A stretch of 64,000 nucleotides of DNA, from positions 62,001-126,000 of the forward strand of contig NZ_FONG01000024.1 of NCBI RefSeq assembly GCF_900112845.1, in the 5' to 3' direction. Positions 16,683 through 24,271 of this stretch are shown here, in pieces; the stretch's first letter is position 1, and the number at the start of each line of letters is the position of its first letter. The position numbers and the translations under genes are program-made. Source of the DNA: Actinacidiphila alni. Lineage in GTDB: Bacteria; Actinomycetota; Actinomycetes; Streptomycetales; Streptomycetaceae. The notes below the pieces were generated by a model. The model did no database searches. It had not been told where the DNA came from and saw nothing but the letters and a program-made list of their open reading frames with translations.

Positions 16683-17912
16683 ATGCGGGCGGAATCTGCG
16701 GGGCCCGGGCAGCCGGGTGAAGCCGGCGGGCCGTACGGGCCCGGTGAGCCGTACGGGCCCGGTCGACCGGGCGGATCCAGTGGACCGGGCGGACCCGGGG
16801 ACGGGCTGATGGGCATCGGGGCCTTCGCCACCGCGGCCCGCCTGTCGCAGCGCGCGCTGCGGATCTACGACGAGCTGGGACTGCTGTCCCCCGCCCGCGT
16901 CGACCCGGCGACCGGCTACCGCTCGTACGCGCCCGCCCAACTGGAGAAGGCCCGCCTGGTGGCGTGGCTGCGCAGGCTCGGGATGCCGCTGGCCGGCATC
17001 CAGGAGGTCTGCGCCCAGGACGGCGCGGGGGCCGCCCGCTCGGTGGCCGCGTACTGGTCACAGGTCGAGGCCGACACCGCCGCCCGGCGGGACCTGGCCG
17101 CCTTCCTCGTCGATCACCTGAGCGTGTTCTGGAGGAACCCCGACATGTCAGCAGCCACCGCACCCCTCGGCATCCGTTACGCCGCCCTGACCGACGCGGG
17201 CCTGGTCCGCGAGAGCAACCAGGACACCGCCTACGCCGGCGCCCGCCTGCTCGCCGTCGCCGACGGCTTCGGCACCGGCGGCGCCCCCGCGGGCGCCGCC
17301 GCCGTCGACGCCCTCAAGCCGCTGGACACCGGCGCGGGCACCGCGCTGCCCGCGGGCGAGCTGCTCAACGCCCTGGAGGACGCCGTCCAGCAGGCCGGAC
17401 GGGCGGTACGCGGCATCGCCGCCGCCGAGCAGGACCCCGGGCACGTCGGCACCACCCTCACCGCGATGCTCTGGACCGGCTCCCGGCTCGCCCTCGTCCA
17501 CATCGGCGACTCCCGCGCGTATCTGCTGCGCGACGGCGGCTTCTTCCAGATCACGCAGGACCACACGATGGTCCAGTCGATGGTGGACGACGGCCGGCTC
17601 AGCGCGGCCGAGGCGGAGTCGCACCCGCAACGCTCCCTGCTGGTCAAGGCGCTGTCGGGTACGACTTCGGAGGCGGCGGACACGGGATCGGGGGCCGACA
17701 TCCGGCTGCACGACGCGCGGCCCGGCGACCGTTTCCTGCTCTGCTCCGACGGCCTGTCCGCCGTCGTCCCGGCCGACGCCATCCGCACGGCGCTCGCGGC
17801 GGCCGGCGAACCGGAGGAGGCCGTACGGGCGCTGGTCGCGCTCGCCAACGGGTCCGGCGGCCCGGACAACGTCAGCGCCGTCGTCGCCGACGTCGTGGAG
17901 CTGCCAGCGTGA
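16683..17912 (+). CDS. MerR helix-turn-helix / PP2C phosphatase fusion
   Basis: A 409-residue two-domain protein. After a Gly/Pro/Tyr-rich leader, residues ~43-150 form a MerR DNA-binding domain (GAFATAARLSQRALRIYDE, GYRSYAPAQLEKARLVAWL) with a helical dimerisation arm. Residues ~160-409 form a PPM/PP2C protein phosphatase with TDAGLVRESNQD, VADGFG, GDSRAYLLRDG, LLCSDGLS and GGPDNVSAVV, carrying the metal-binding Asp residues. It could sense a signal by dephosphorylation and alter transcription directly. ATG 16683 has GAGGAG upstream; ATG 16809, at the beginning of the MerR fold, is an alternative. It is divergent from the FAD oxidoreductase. Confidence 0.85.
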   Translation: MRAESAGPGQPGEAGGPYGPGEPYGPGRPGGSSGPGGPGDGLMGIGAFATAARLSQRALRIYDELGLLSPARVDPATGYRSYAPAQLEKARLVAWLRRLGMPLAGIQEVCAQDGAGAARSVAAYWSQVEADTAARRDLAAFLVDHLSVFWRNPDMSAATAPLGIRYAALTDAGLVRESNQDTAYAGARLLAVADGFGTGGAPAGAAAVDALKPLDTGAGTALPAGELLNALEDAVQQAGRAVRGIAAAEQDPGHVGTTLTAMLWTGSRLALVHIGDSRAYLLRDGGFFQITQDHTMVQSMVDDGRLSAAEAESHPQRSLLVKALSGTTSEAADTGSGADIRLHDARPGDRFLLCSDGLSAVVPADAIRTALAAAGEPEEAVRALVALANGSGGPDNVSAVVADVVELPA

Positions 17913-17997
17913 GGCGGCCTCGCGGCCGATCCGAGGGCGCCCGTTCCTGGTAGCGGCAGGGACAGGCCGGCGGCGGGCCCGGCCGGGCCCGCCGCCG

Positions 17998-18003
17998 TAC
18001 GCT
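17998..18003 (+). promoter_or_regulatory. putative -10 box of a leaderless promoter
   Basis: TACGCT ends 7 nt before the XRE start codon at 18011, with no ribosome binding site. Confidence 0.45.
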
Positions 18004-18010
18004 GGGGATC

Positions 18011-18832
18011 ATGGCGACGGTGACGACGCTGGGCGAATTTCTGCGGGTGCGCCGGGAGCGGCTGCGCCCCGCGGACGTCGGCCTGCCGGAGGGCACCAGG
18101 CGCCGGGTGCCGGGGCTGCGGCGCGAGGAGGTCGCGCTGCTCGCCGGGATCAGCGTCGAGTACTACCTCCGCCTGGAACAGGGCCGCGACCGCAGCCCGT
18201 CGGACCAGGTGCTGGAGAGCATCGCCCGCGCGCTGCTGCTCGACGGTGACGCCGAACGCTATCTGCGGGAGCTGGCCAGACCGCCGCGTCCGGCCCGGCG
18301 CAGACCCGCACGGCCCGAGCGGGTGAGCGCGGGGGTGCGGAACCTGATCGATGGGTGGCCGACCACACCCGCGCTCGTGCACGGCCGGTACATGACGACG
18401 TTGGCCGCCAACTCCATGGCTGTGGCGCTGAGTCCGTACTTCGCGCCCGGTGTGAACACCCTGCGTGCCGCCTTCCTCGAACCCGGGCTGCGCGCGCTGT
18501 ACCGGGACTGGGACGGCATGACCGCCAAGGCCGTCGCGTATCTGCGCTCGATGGCCGGCGGCGCGGGCGACGATCCGCGGCTGCTGGAGCTGATCGGTGA
18601 ACTCAGCCTGCACAGCGAGCGGTTCCGCACGCTGTGGGCGCGGCAGGACGTGCAGCAGAAGACCAGCGGGGTCGCCCTGCTCCTGCACCCCCAGGTCGGG
18701 CCGCTCGACCTCCACTACGAGAAGCTCGCGCTGCCCGGGGCGCCCGGGCAGATGCTCATCACGTACCACGCGGACCCGGGCACCCCGTCCTCCGAAGCCC
18801 TCCACCTCCTCGCCCACCTCACCGACCGGTAA
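18011..18832 (+). CDS. XRE regulator with MmyB-like ligand domain
   Basis: A 273-residue regulator. The N-terminal HTH (TTLGEFLRVRRERLRPADVG, then RREEVALLAGISVEYYLRLE and RDRSPSDQVLESIARALLL) is followed from about residue 105 by an MmyB-like domain with TLAANSMAVALSPYFAPGVN and VALLLHPQVGPLDLHYEKL, a PAS-like fold thought to bind fatty-acid-like ligands. Such genes usually regulate an adjacent oxidoreductase; the next gene is a flavin-binding reductase on the same strand, which fits. Confidence 0.88.
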   Translation: MATVTTLGEFLRVRRERLRPADVGLPEGTRRRVPGLRREEVALLAGISVEYYLRLEQGRDRSPSDQVLESIARALLLDGDAERYLRELARPPRPARRRPARPERVSAGVRNLIDGWPTTPALVHGRYMTTLAANSMAVALSPYFAPGVNTLRAAFLEPGLRALYRDWDGMTAKAVAYLRSMAGGAGDDPRLLELIGELSLHSERFRTLWARQDVQQKTSGVALLLHPQVGPLDLHYEKLALPGAPGQMLITYHADPGTPSSEALHLLAHLTDR

Positions 18833-18837
18833 GTGGG

Positions 18838-18853
18838 TGCCCCTCAAGGGGCA
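18838..18853 (+). terminator. short perfect hairpin after the XRE gene
   Basis: TGCCCCT-ca-AGGGGCA begins 6 bases after the stop codon. There is no U-tract, as is usual in high-GC genomes. Confidence 0.5.
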
Positions 18854-18963
18854 TCCCTCGTCCGCAGGAGGGGACCGTCGCCCGCGCGTGCGGGTAGAGG
18901 GGCGCCGGACGCGAGGTCCGAATGCTGCCAGCTTCGGGAGAAGGGCAACCGGAGACTGAGGGC

Positions 18964-19692
18964 ATGACCTCAGTGAACGTGGGAACGGCGCCCGAGGCGC
19001 ACCGTATAGAACCCGGCATCCTGTACTTCGGCACCCCGGTGGTGCTGCTGTCCACCGTGAACGAGGACGGCACCCCGAACCTGGCCCCGATGTCCTCGGT
19101 GTTCTGGCTCGGGTGGCGGGCCGTGCTCGGCCTGGGAGCACGGTCACAGACGGCACGGAACCTGGTGCGCGACGGAGCGGCCGTACTGAATCTGCCGGAG
19201 GACTCGATGGCGGCGGCCGTCGACCGGCTGGCGCTGACGACCGGGCGCGACCCGGTGCCGGAGGGCAAGAAGCGGCGCGGGTACCGGTACGAAGGGGACA
19301 AGTTCGGGCGGGCGGGCCTGACGCCGGTGCCGTCGGAGACGGTGGCGGCGCCGCGCGTCGCGGAGTGCCCGGTGGCGATGGAGGCCGTGCTGGAGGCCAC
19401 GCACCCGCTGGCCGACGACGACCCGGAACAGCGCGGCGGCATCCTCGTGTTCGAAGTACGCGTCACCCGCGTCCTGGTGCACGACCGGATCCGCGCGGCC
19501 GGCACCCGCGACCGGATAGATCCGGACAAGTGGCGGCCCCTGCTGATGAGTTTCCAGCACTTCTACGGCCTCGGCCCCCGGCTGCACCCGTCCGCGCTGG
19601 CCACGATCCCCGAACGCCTCTACCGGGGACCCGACATCGAGCGCTCGCGCGCCGCCGCCGACGCCAACGCGGTGGTGACGGGGCGGTCTTGA
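18964..19692 (+). CDS. flavin reductase-like / FMN-binding split-barrel protein
   Basis: A 242-residue protein of the flavin reductase/PNPOx-like split-barrel fold. The N-terminal TPVVLLSTVNEDGTPNLAPM and SSVFWLGWRAVLGLGARS, and RNLVRDGAAVLNLP, match the FMN-binding region. A longer C-terminal part has the DKFGRAGLTPVPSETVAAPR segment typical of this subgroup. It probably binds FMN and reduces flavin or protects other enzymes; the reaction is unknown. It follows an MmyB-type regulator on the same strand and is separated from it by a hairpin. Confidence 0.8.
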   Translation: MTSVNVGTAPEAHRIEPGILYFGTPVVLLSTVNEDGTPNLAPMSSVFWLGWRAVLGLGARSQTARNLVRDGAAVLNLPEDSMAAAVDRLALTTGRDPVPEGKKRRGYRYEGDKFGRAGLTPVPSETVAAPRVAECPVAMEAVLEATHPLADDDPEQRGGILVFEVRVTRVLVHDRIRAAGTRDRIDPDKWRPLLMSFQHFYGLGPRLHPSALATIPERLYRGPDIERSRAAADANAVVTGRS

Positions 19693-19845
19693 CACCCGGG
19701 TGCCGCCCGCAGAGCCTTGGGTGCGCACCGACGGCATCCGTTCGACTCCACGCAGTTCGTTCGAGACGCGGTGCCATCGGGGTGGGCACGGCGGGGGGTG
19801 AAGCCGCCGTGGCAGGGACGTGGATGTGGACGAGGAGGGGCCGTC

Positions 19846-21135
19846 ATGCGCGGGCCAGACGCGTATCCGACCGTGTCAGGTGTCGCGGCGGCGGCCCGCG
19901 TACTGACCCGGCGGCACCCGGACCTGTGCCGGATGCGGCTGGCCGGTGAGTCGCGGGCGGGACGCCCGCTGTGGCTGCTGTCCGTCGGGCACGGCAGCCG
20001 GAACGTGCTGGTGGTGGCCGGCCCGCACCCGGACGAGCAGGCCGGCGGCGCGACCGCGCTGTGGCTGGCCGAGCACGCCGTCGCCGACCGGCAGCGGCAG
20101 GCCGACGCCGACCTGACCTGGCACTTCCTGCTCTGCCTCGACCCGGACGGCACCGTACTCAACGAGACGGGCCCGGCCGGGCCGCGGCCGCCCGCCGTCC
20201 ACTACCGGCACACCTACCGGCCCGCCGCCGCCGAACAGCCCGAGTGGGCGGGCTCCTTCCGGGTCCCGGGCGACGAACTGCCCGAGACACACGCCCTGTT
20301 GGCCGTCATCGACGAACTCCGGCCGTTCCTCCAGTGCACCCTGCACGGCACGGACGTCGGCGGCAGTTGGGTACAGCTCACCGCCGATGTGCCAGGTCTC
20401 GCCGAGCCGTTCGGGAAATACGCCGCCGAACTCGACATACCGCTCCAGACCGGCACGTACGACGCACTGTACTGGACCGGCTCCGGGCCCGGCGTCTTCG
20501 TCCAGCCCGCCGCGGGCAAGCCGGAACGCTTCGCGAGCGAGCCCGAGAACGCGGCGGGCTCCACCTGGGGCCGCCCGCACCGCTACGGCGGGCTCACCGC
20601 CCTGGTCGAGGTCCCCATGTGGGCGACCCGGCGGGTCTGCGACCAGGATCCGCATCCCGACCCCGCGCAGGCCGTCACCGCGCTCGCCGCGCGGCTGCGC
20701 AAGGACGGCGCCGCCGCGTCCTCGGCGCTCGACCGCGCCTGGCGCCTGCTCTCGCCCGCCGCGACGGGCAGCGCGCTGCTGCGCGGCGTCGAACAGGCCG
20801 CCGGGGCGTTCGCCGGGCTCGCGGACGACTACGAGAATCTCGCCGACGACTCCCCTGTCCAGCTCACCATGGCGCACATCGCCGCGCTCGACATCGCCGC
20901 CCGGCGGATTCCGCTGCGCGCGTCCGGCATGCTTTTGCGTCTGCTCGACGAGGAGCGCAACGGGGAGGGGGATCCCTCCGGGGATCACGGCCGCCTGCGG
21001 GGGCGGCTGGAGCGGCGGATCGACGCCGGGGCTCGCGATTTGCTCGCCACCACCGATGCTCATTGGGTGCCGGTGGGTGACCAGGTCGAGCTCCAGGCCC
21101 GCACCGTCCTGGCGACGGTGGACCGCCTCACCTAG
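19846..21135 (+). CDS. M14-family zinc carboxypeptidase, paralogue 1
   Basis: A 429-residue cytoplasmic metallocarboxypeptidase-like protein with no signal peptide. The zinc ligands are seen as H61 and E64 in GPHPDEQ and H167 in TLHGTD; the general-base Glu is E255 in ALVEVPMW. It would remove C-terminal residues or hydrolyse a related amide. It is homologous to the second M14 gene at 22771 along its whole length (shared QPEW, PLxLLSVG, GTYDALYWT). ATG 19846 with a perfect GAGGAGGGG upstream is chosen. It converges on the ThiF gene with dispersed repeat B between. No peptide gene is visible directly before it. Confidence 0.85.
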   Translation: MRGPDAYPTVSGVAAAARVLTRRHPDLCRMRLAGESRAGRPLWLLSVGHGSRNVLVVAGPHPDEQAGGATALWLAEHAVADRQRQADADLTWHFLLCLDPDGTVLNETGPAGPRPPAVHYRHTYRPAAAEQPEWAGSFRVPGDELPETHALLAVIDELRPFLQCTLHGTDVGGSWVQLTADVPGLAEPFGKYAAELDIPLQTGTYDALYWTGSGPGVFVQPAAGKPERFASEPENAAGSTWGRPHRYGGLTALVEVPMWATRRVCDQDPHPDPAQAVTALAARLRKDGAAASSALDRAWRLLSPAATGSALLRGVEQAAGAFAGLADDYENLADDSPVQLTMAHIAALDIAARRIPLRASGMLLRLLDEERNGEGDPSGDHGRLRGRLERRIDAGARDLLATTDAHWVPVGDQVELQARTVLATVDRLT

Positions 21136-21182
21136 GGGCCCGGCCCCTAGCACCCGCACCCCTGCGGAAGAGGGTGCCCCAT

Positions 21183-21342
21183 AGGGGCGCTGGGGGCACC
21201 TCCCAGCGGTAGCTGGGGGAGGAACTGCGCGAGCAACCCACCACCGGGCCGGTGGTCGCAAAACAAACAGCGTCTGCCCCGCTGGGGGCGGTCTTTCGCC
21301 TGAAGGCCCGCGCGGGCTGAGCGCGCAGTTCCCCGCGCCCCT
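21183..21342 (+). repeat. dispersed repeat, copy B, with nested insertion
   Basis: Same orientation and right end as copy A. The left arm is split: after AGGGGCGC comes about 30 bases of foreign sequence before GGAACTGCGCG resumes. It fills the gap between the convergent M14-1 and ThiF stops. Confidence 0.8.
21191..21220. repeat. 30-bp palindromic insertion inside repeat copy B
   Basis: A TGGGGGCACCTCCCAGC-type segment followed by ggtagctggggga interrupts the left arm of the repeat. TGGGGG/CACCTCCCAGC and agctgggggag are self-complementary in parts. It is absent from copies A, C and D. Confidence 0.65.
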
Positions 21343-21350
21343 GAAAGACC

Positions 21351-22529
21351 TCACTCGCCGCCAGACGAGAAGGCGCCGCCGCAGGCGGGGCAGGTGGGGA
21401 GGCGGGGGTGGCGTTGGAGGATGGGCTCGCCGAGGGCCATGAGGTTGATGCCGTAGCGGAAGCCGGGCCGCATGGGCGGGACGCCCGTGAGGAGGGCGAG
21501 GGCGGCGTGGGCGACGAGGGTCCCGGAGAGCCCCGCGGTCACAGCGCTCGCCGGATTCCACGCCATCCGAGGGGAAGCCGCCTCCTCGCTCTGGCCCGGC
21601 GCCAGCCGGAGGTCGCGGCGGGCGTCCTCGCCGATGCGCTGGCACTCCCAGCAGGGCCCGTCGCCGGGGACGTGGACGCCGGCGGTGACGAGCGGACCGC
21701 GGTAACCGCCCTCCACCCAGGGCAGGCCGAGGGCGAGGCAGACGCGGTTGGCCCAGCGCCGTATCGCGGGCGGCCGGTCGGCGCCGAGGACGAGCAGGTC
21801 GTACGGGGACGGGGCGCCGTCGGGCGCGAGGAGGGCGGCCAGCGCGCCGGGGCCGCGGATCTCGCGCCGCTCCCCGGTGACGGTGACATCGGAGTTGAGG
21901 GCCCGCAGCGCCGCGACGGCGGCGTCGGTCTTCGGGCGCCCGATGTCCGCCTCGCGGTAGAGCACCTGCCGGTTGAGGTTGGACAGTTCGACGACATCGG
22001 GGTCGACGACGTGGACGTGCCCGACGCCGGAGGCGACCAGTAACTGGGCCGCGACACCGCCCGTACCGCCGACGCCGAGCACGAGCACCCGGGCGCCGGC
22101 CAGCCGGAGTTGGGCGTCCCAGGGGGTGGCGCGCGGGCTGAGGTCCATCCAGCGCAGCAGCGCGACCCCGCGCGCGTACCGGATCCGGTCGCGTTCGGCG
22201 AGTCCGGCGGGCAGCGGCGCGGCGGCGTCGTCCACGAAACCCGCGTCCCGTAAGTCGGCCATCGCCGAGCCGACCGTCTCGGCGGGTAACGGTAACCGGG
22301 GGTGCGCGGCGGCGACTTCGGCGGCGATCTGGGCGGCCGTCCGCGTCCCGTCCATCGCCTCGGTCAGGGTCCAGACCCAGCCGTCCGGGTCCTCGATCTC
22401 GGCGCCGATCCCGTAGATCACGCTGCCGATCCGGACGTTGCCGTCGATCGTGCGATACGCCTGGTGTTCGGGTTTGATCCGCGGCCTCGACAATGCCTCG
22501 GATCCTTCGGTGTGCGGTGGTGCCGTCAT
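21351..22529 (-). CDS. ThiF/E1-like adenylyltransferase with N-terminal PqqD-like domain
   Basis: A 392-residue E1-like enzyme. Residues ~12-100 resemble a PqqD/RiPP-recognition winged helix (RTIDGNVRIGSVIYGIGAEI, EAMDGTRTAAQIAAEVAAAH). The ThiF fold follows with ATP-binding GVGGTGG (152-158), D176, and N186-R187. Paired CWEC (293-296) and CPAC (380-383) probably bind zinc. Such enzymes adenylate a C-terminal carboxylate, as MccB does in microcin C, or present leaders to a YcaO partner; no YcaO gene is here. It is divergent from a 25-residue peptide gene. GTC-type leader frame upstream is ignored because ATG 22529 has GAGGGGG before it. Confidence 0.85.
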   Translation of the reverse strand: MTAPPHTEGSEALSRPRIKPEHQAYRTIDGNVRIGSVIYGIGAEIEDPDGWVWTLTEAMDGTRTAAQIAAEVAAAHPRLPLPAETVGSAMADLRDAGFVDDAAAPLPAGLAERDRIRYARGVALLRWMDLSPRATPWDAQLRLAGARVLVLGVGGTGGVAAQLLVASGVGHVHVVDPDVVELSNLNRQVLYREADIGRPKTDAAVAALRALNSDVTVTGERREIRGPGALAALLAPDGAPSPYDLLVLGADRPPAIRRWANRVCLALGLPWVEGGYRGPLVTAGVHVPGDGPCWECQRIGEDARRDLRLAPGQSEEAASPRMAWNPASAVTAGLSGTLVAHAALALLTGVPPMRPGFRYGINLMALGEPILQRHPRLPTCPACGGAFSSGGE

Positions 22530-22696
22530 CGACCGACCCCCTCGAACTCCGCCCGTACGCACGGGTACGTACGGGCCTTGACACTGTCGCCGGGCCGCCG
22601 GAGCCTTGGCAAGGTGCGGGGGATTCAGGGGACATAACGTTTCAACTCCTCTGCGCTGCACGGGGCTTGAGCAGTCAGGGACGGAGAGGAGTCAGC

Positions 22697-22774
22697 ATGG
22701 CGGGCACCACCATCGTCATCCGGCCACTGAACAGGGAAGAGACCACCGGCGACAGCAACTCCAACGGCACGTGA
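22697..22774 (+). CDS. candidate ribosomal peptide precursor, 25 residues
   Basis: A small gene beginning MAGTTIVIRPLNREETT and ending SNSNGT. It has a strong GAGAGGAG ribosome binding site 5 nt before the ATG, and its TGA overlaps the GTG of the downstream M14 carboxypeptidase (GTGA), so translation is coupled. A hydrophobic TTIVIRPL strand near the N-terminus is what a PqqD-like domain would bind; the polar Asn/Ser/Thr-rich tail would be the core. The divergent neighbour is exactly such a PqqD-ThiF enzyme. Context makes a modified peptide likely; the product and its chemistry are unknown. Confidence 0.65.
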   Translation: MAGTTIVIRPLNREETTGDSNSNGT

Positions 22775-24042
22775 CGTCGGAGCCCGACGCCTATCCCAGC
22801 GTCGCGGAGGTCGCGGCGGCGGCCTCCGCGTTCGCGCGTTCGCGCCTCGTACCGCCGAGCACGCTGCGGGAGATCGGCAGGTCCCGGCAGGGCAGGCCGC
22901 TGCGCCTGCTCAGCGTGGGGCGCGGCAGGCGGCACATCCTGGTGGTCGCCGGGCCGCACTCCGACGAACGCGTCGGCCCCGCCACCGCGTTGCGGCTCGC
23001 GCACCGCGTCGCCGCCGACCCGGCCCTGCACGCCGGGGCCGACGCCTCCTGGCACTTCCTGCTCTGCCTCGACCCGGACGGCACCGTACGCAGCGAGGCC
23101 GGGCCCGCCGTACGGCGCACCCCCGCCGAGCACTTCCGGCACGCCTACCGGCCGCCCGCCGACGAACAGCCCGAGTGGGCGCCCTCGATCCGGCAGCCGG
23201 ACGACCAACTCCCGGAGTCCCGGGCCCTGCTGGACCTGATCGACGAGCTGCGGCCCGAGCTGCAGTGCTCGTTGCACGGCAACGATCTCGGCGGCTCCTG
23301 GGTCCAACTCACCCGGGACATCCCCGGGTTGGCCGAACCGCTCGGCAAGCTCTCCGCCGAGCGGGACGTGCCCGTGCAGACCGGCACGTACGACGCGCTG
23401 TACTGGACGGTGTCCGGGCCCGGCGTCTACCTCATGCCGGCGCCGGGCCGACGCGCCCAGTTCGACAGCCTGCCCGAGGACGTCGGCCGCTCCACCTGGA
23501 TCCACCCGCACCGGCACGGCGGGATGACCGCGCTCTTCGAAGTGCCCATGTGGGCGAGTCCCGATGTCGCCGACACCTCACCGCATCCCGAGCCCGGGCG
23601 GGCGCTGGCCGGTCTCGCCGCGCTGCTGCGGCAGCACGCCGACCGTACGGGTGCGCTGCTCGATCGCGTACGGCCCCTGGTGGCCGGCGATGGCCCGCTG
23701 ACCCGGGTCGCCGAGGGCATGGCGCCCATCATGCGGAGTGTCGCCCACGACTGGGATCACCTGGATCCCTCTCCCGTGCCGCTCACCCGGGCACATCTGC
23801 ACGCGCTCGACATCGCGGCTCGCCGTATCTCCCTGCGGGCGACGGGCACCCTTCTCCGTCTTCTCGACGGTCTCCCGTCCTCCTCCTCGGAGGCCGGCCT
23901 CCGCGCCGCCTGCGCGACCCAGCACTCCCTCTGGTCCACCGAGCTTGCCTCCGGCCATTCCCTGGCCTGGGTGCCCGTCCCCGTCCAGGTGGACCTCCAG
24001 TCCGAGACGGTCCTGGCCGCTTTTCGCCTTCTCGGCGAGTAG
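22771..24042 (+). CDS. M14-family zinc carboxypeptidase, paralogue 2
   Basis: A 423-residue protein without signal peptide. The zinc ligands are H63 and E66 in GPHSDER and H169 in SLHGND; the catalytic Glu is E257 in ALFEVPMW. It is a full-length paralogue of the M14 gene at 19846. The GTG start overlaps the stop of the 25-residue peptide gene and relies on translational coupling, as no separate ribosome binding site is evident. The obvious inference is that it trims or matures the C-terminus of that peptide. It ends 75 bases before dispersed repeat C. Confidence 0.85.
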   Translation: MTSEPDAYPSVAEVAAAASAFARSRLVPPSTLREIGRSRQGRPLRLLSVGRGRRHILVVAGPHSDERVGPATALRLAHRVAADPALHAGADASWHFLLCLDPDGTVRSEAGPAVRRTPAEHFRHAYRPPADEQPEWAPSIRQPDDQLPESRALLDLIDELRPELQCSLHGNDLGGSWVQLTRDIPGLAEPLGKLSAERDVPVQTGTYDALYWTVSGPGVYLMPAPGRRAQFDSLPEDVGRSTWIHPHRHGGMTALFEVPMWASPDVADTSPHPEPGRALAGLAALLRQHADRTGALLDRVRPLVAGDGPLTRVAEGMAPIMRSVAHDWDHLDPSPVPLTRAHLHALDIAARRISLRATGTLLRLLDGLPSSSSEAGLRAACATQHSLWSTELASGHSLAWVPVPVQVDLQSETVLAAFRLLGE

Positions 24043-24117
24043 CCCGCTTTCGCGGAAGAGGGCGCCCGATAGGGGCGCGGGCCCTGTACCCGCACTGTGC
24101 GGAGGAGGTTGCCCGAT

Positions 24118-24247
24118 AGGGGCGCGGGGAACTGCGCGCTCAACCCCCACCGGCCGGTGGTCGCGAAAACAACAGCGTCTGCCCCGCTGGGGGCGGTTTT
24201 TGACCCGCAGCCCCGCGCGGGCTGAGCGCGCAGTTCCCCGCGCCCCT
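24118..24247 (+). repeat. 130-bp dispersed repeat, copy C
   Basis: Same length and orientation as copy A, with intact 22-bp inverted ends. It lies between the convergent M14-2 and asd stops. With copy B it brackets the ThiF/peptide/M14 cassette in direct orientation. Confidence 0.85.
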
Positions 24248-24271
24248 ATGGGGCACCCTCCTCCGCAGAGA

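Noticed and set aside
19693..19845. A precursor peptide gene before the first M14 gene
   Set aside because: All three plus-strand frames were read; none gives a start with ribosome binding site and a short separate peptide resembling the 22697 one.
21351..24042. A classical thiazole/oxazole (YcaO) peptide cluster
   Set aside because: No YcaO cyclodehydratase, dehydrogenase or exporter is present; only the PqqD-ThiF part resembles such clusters.
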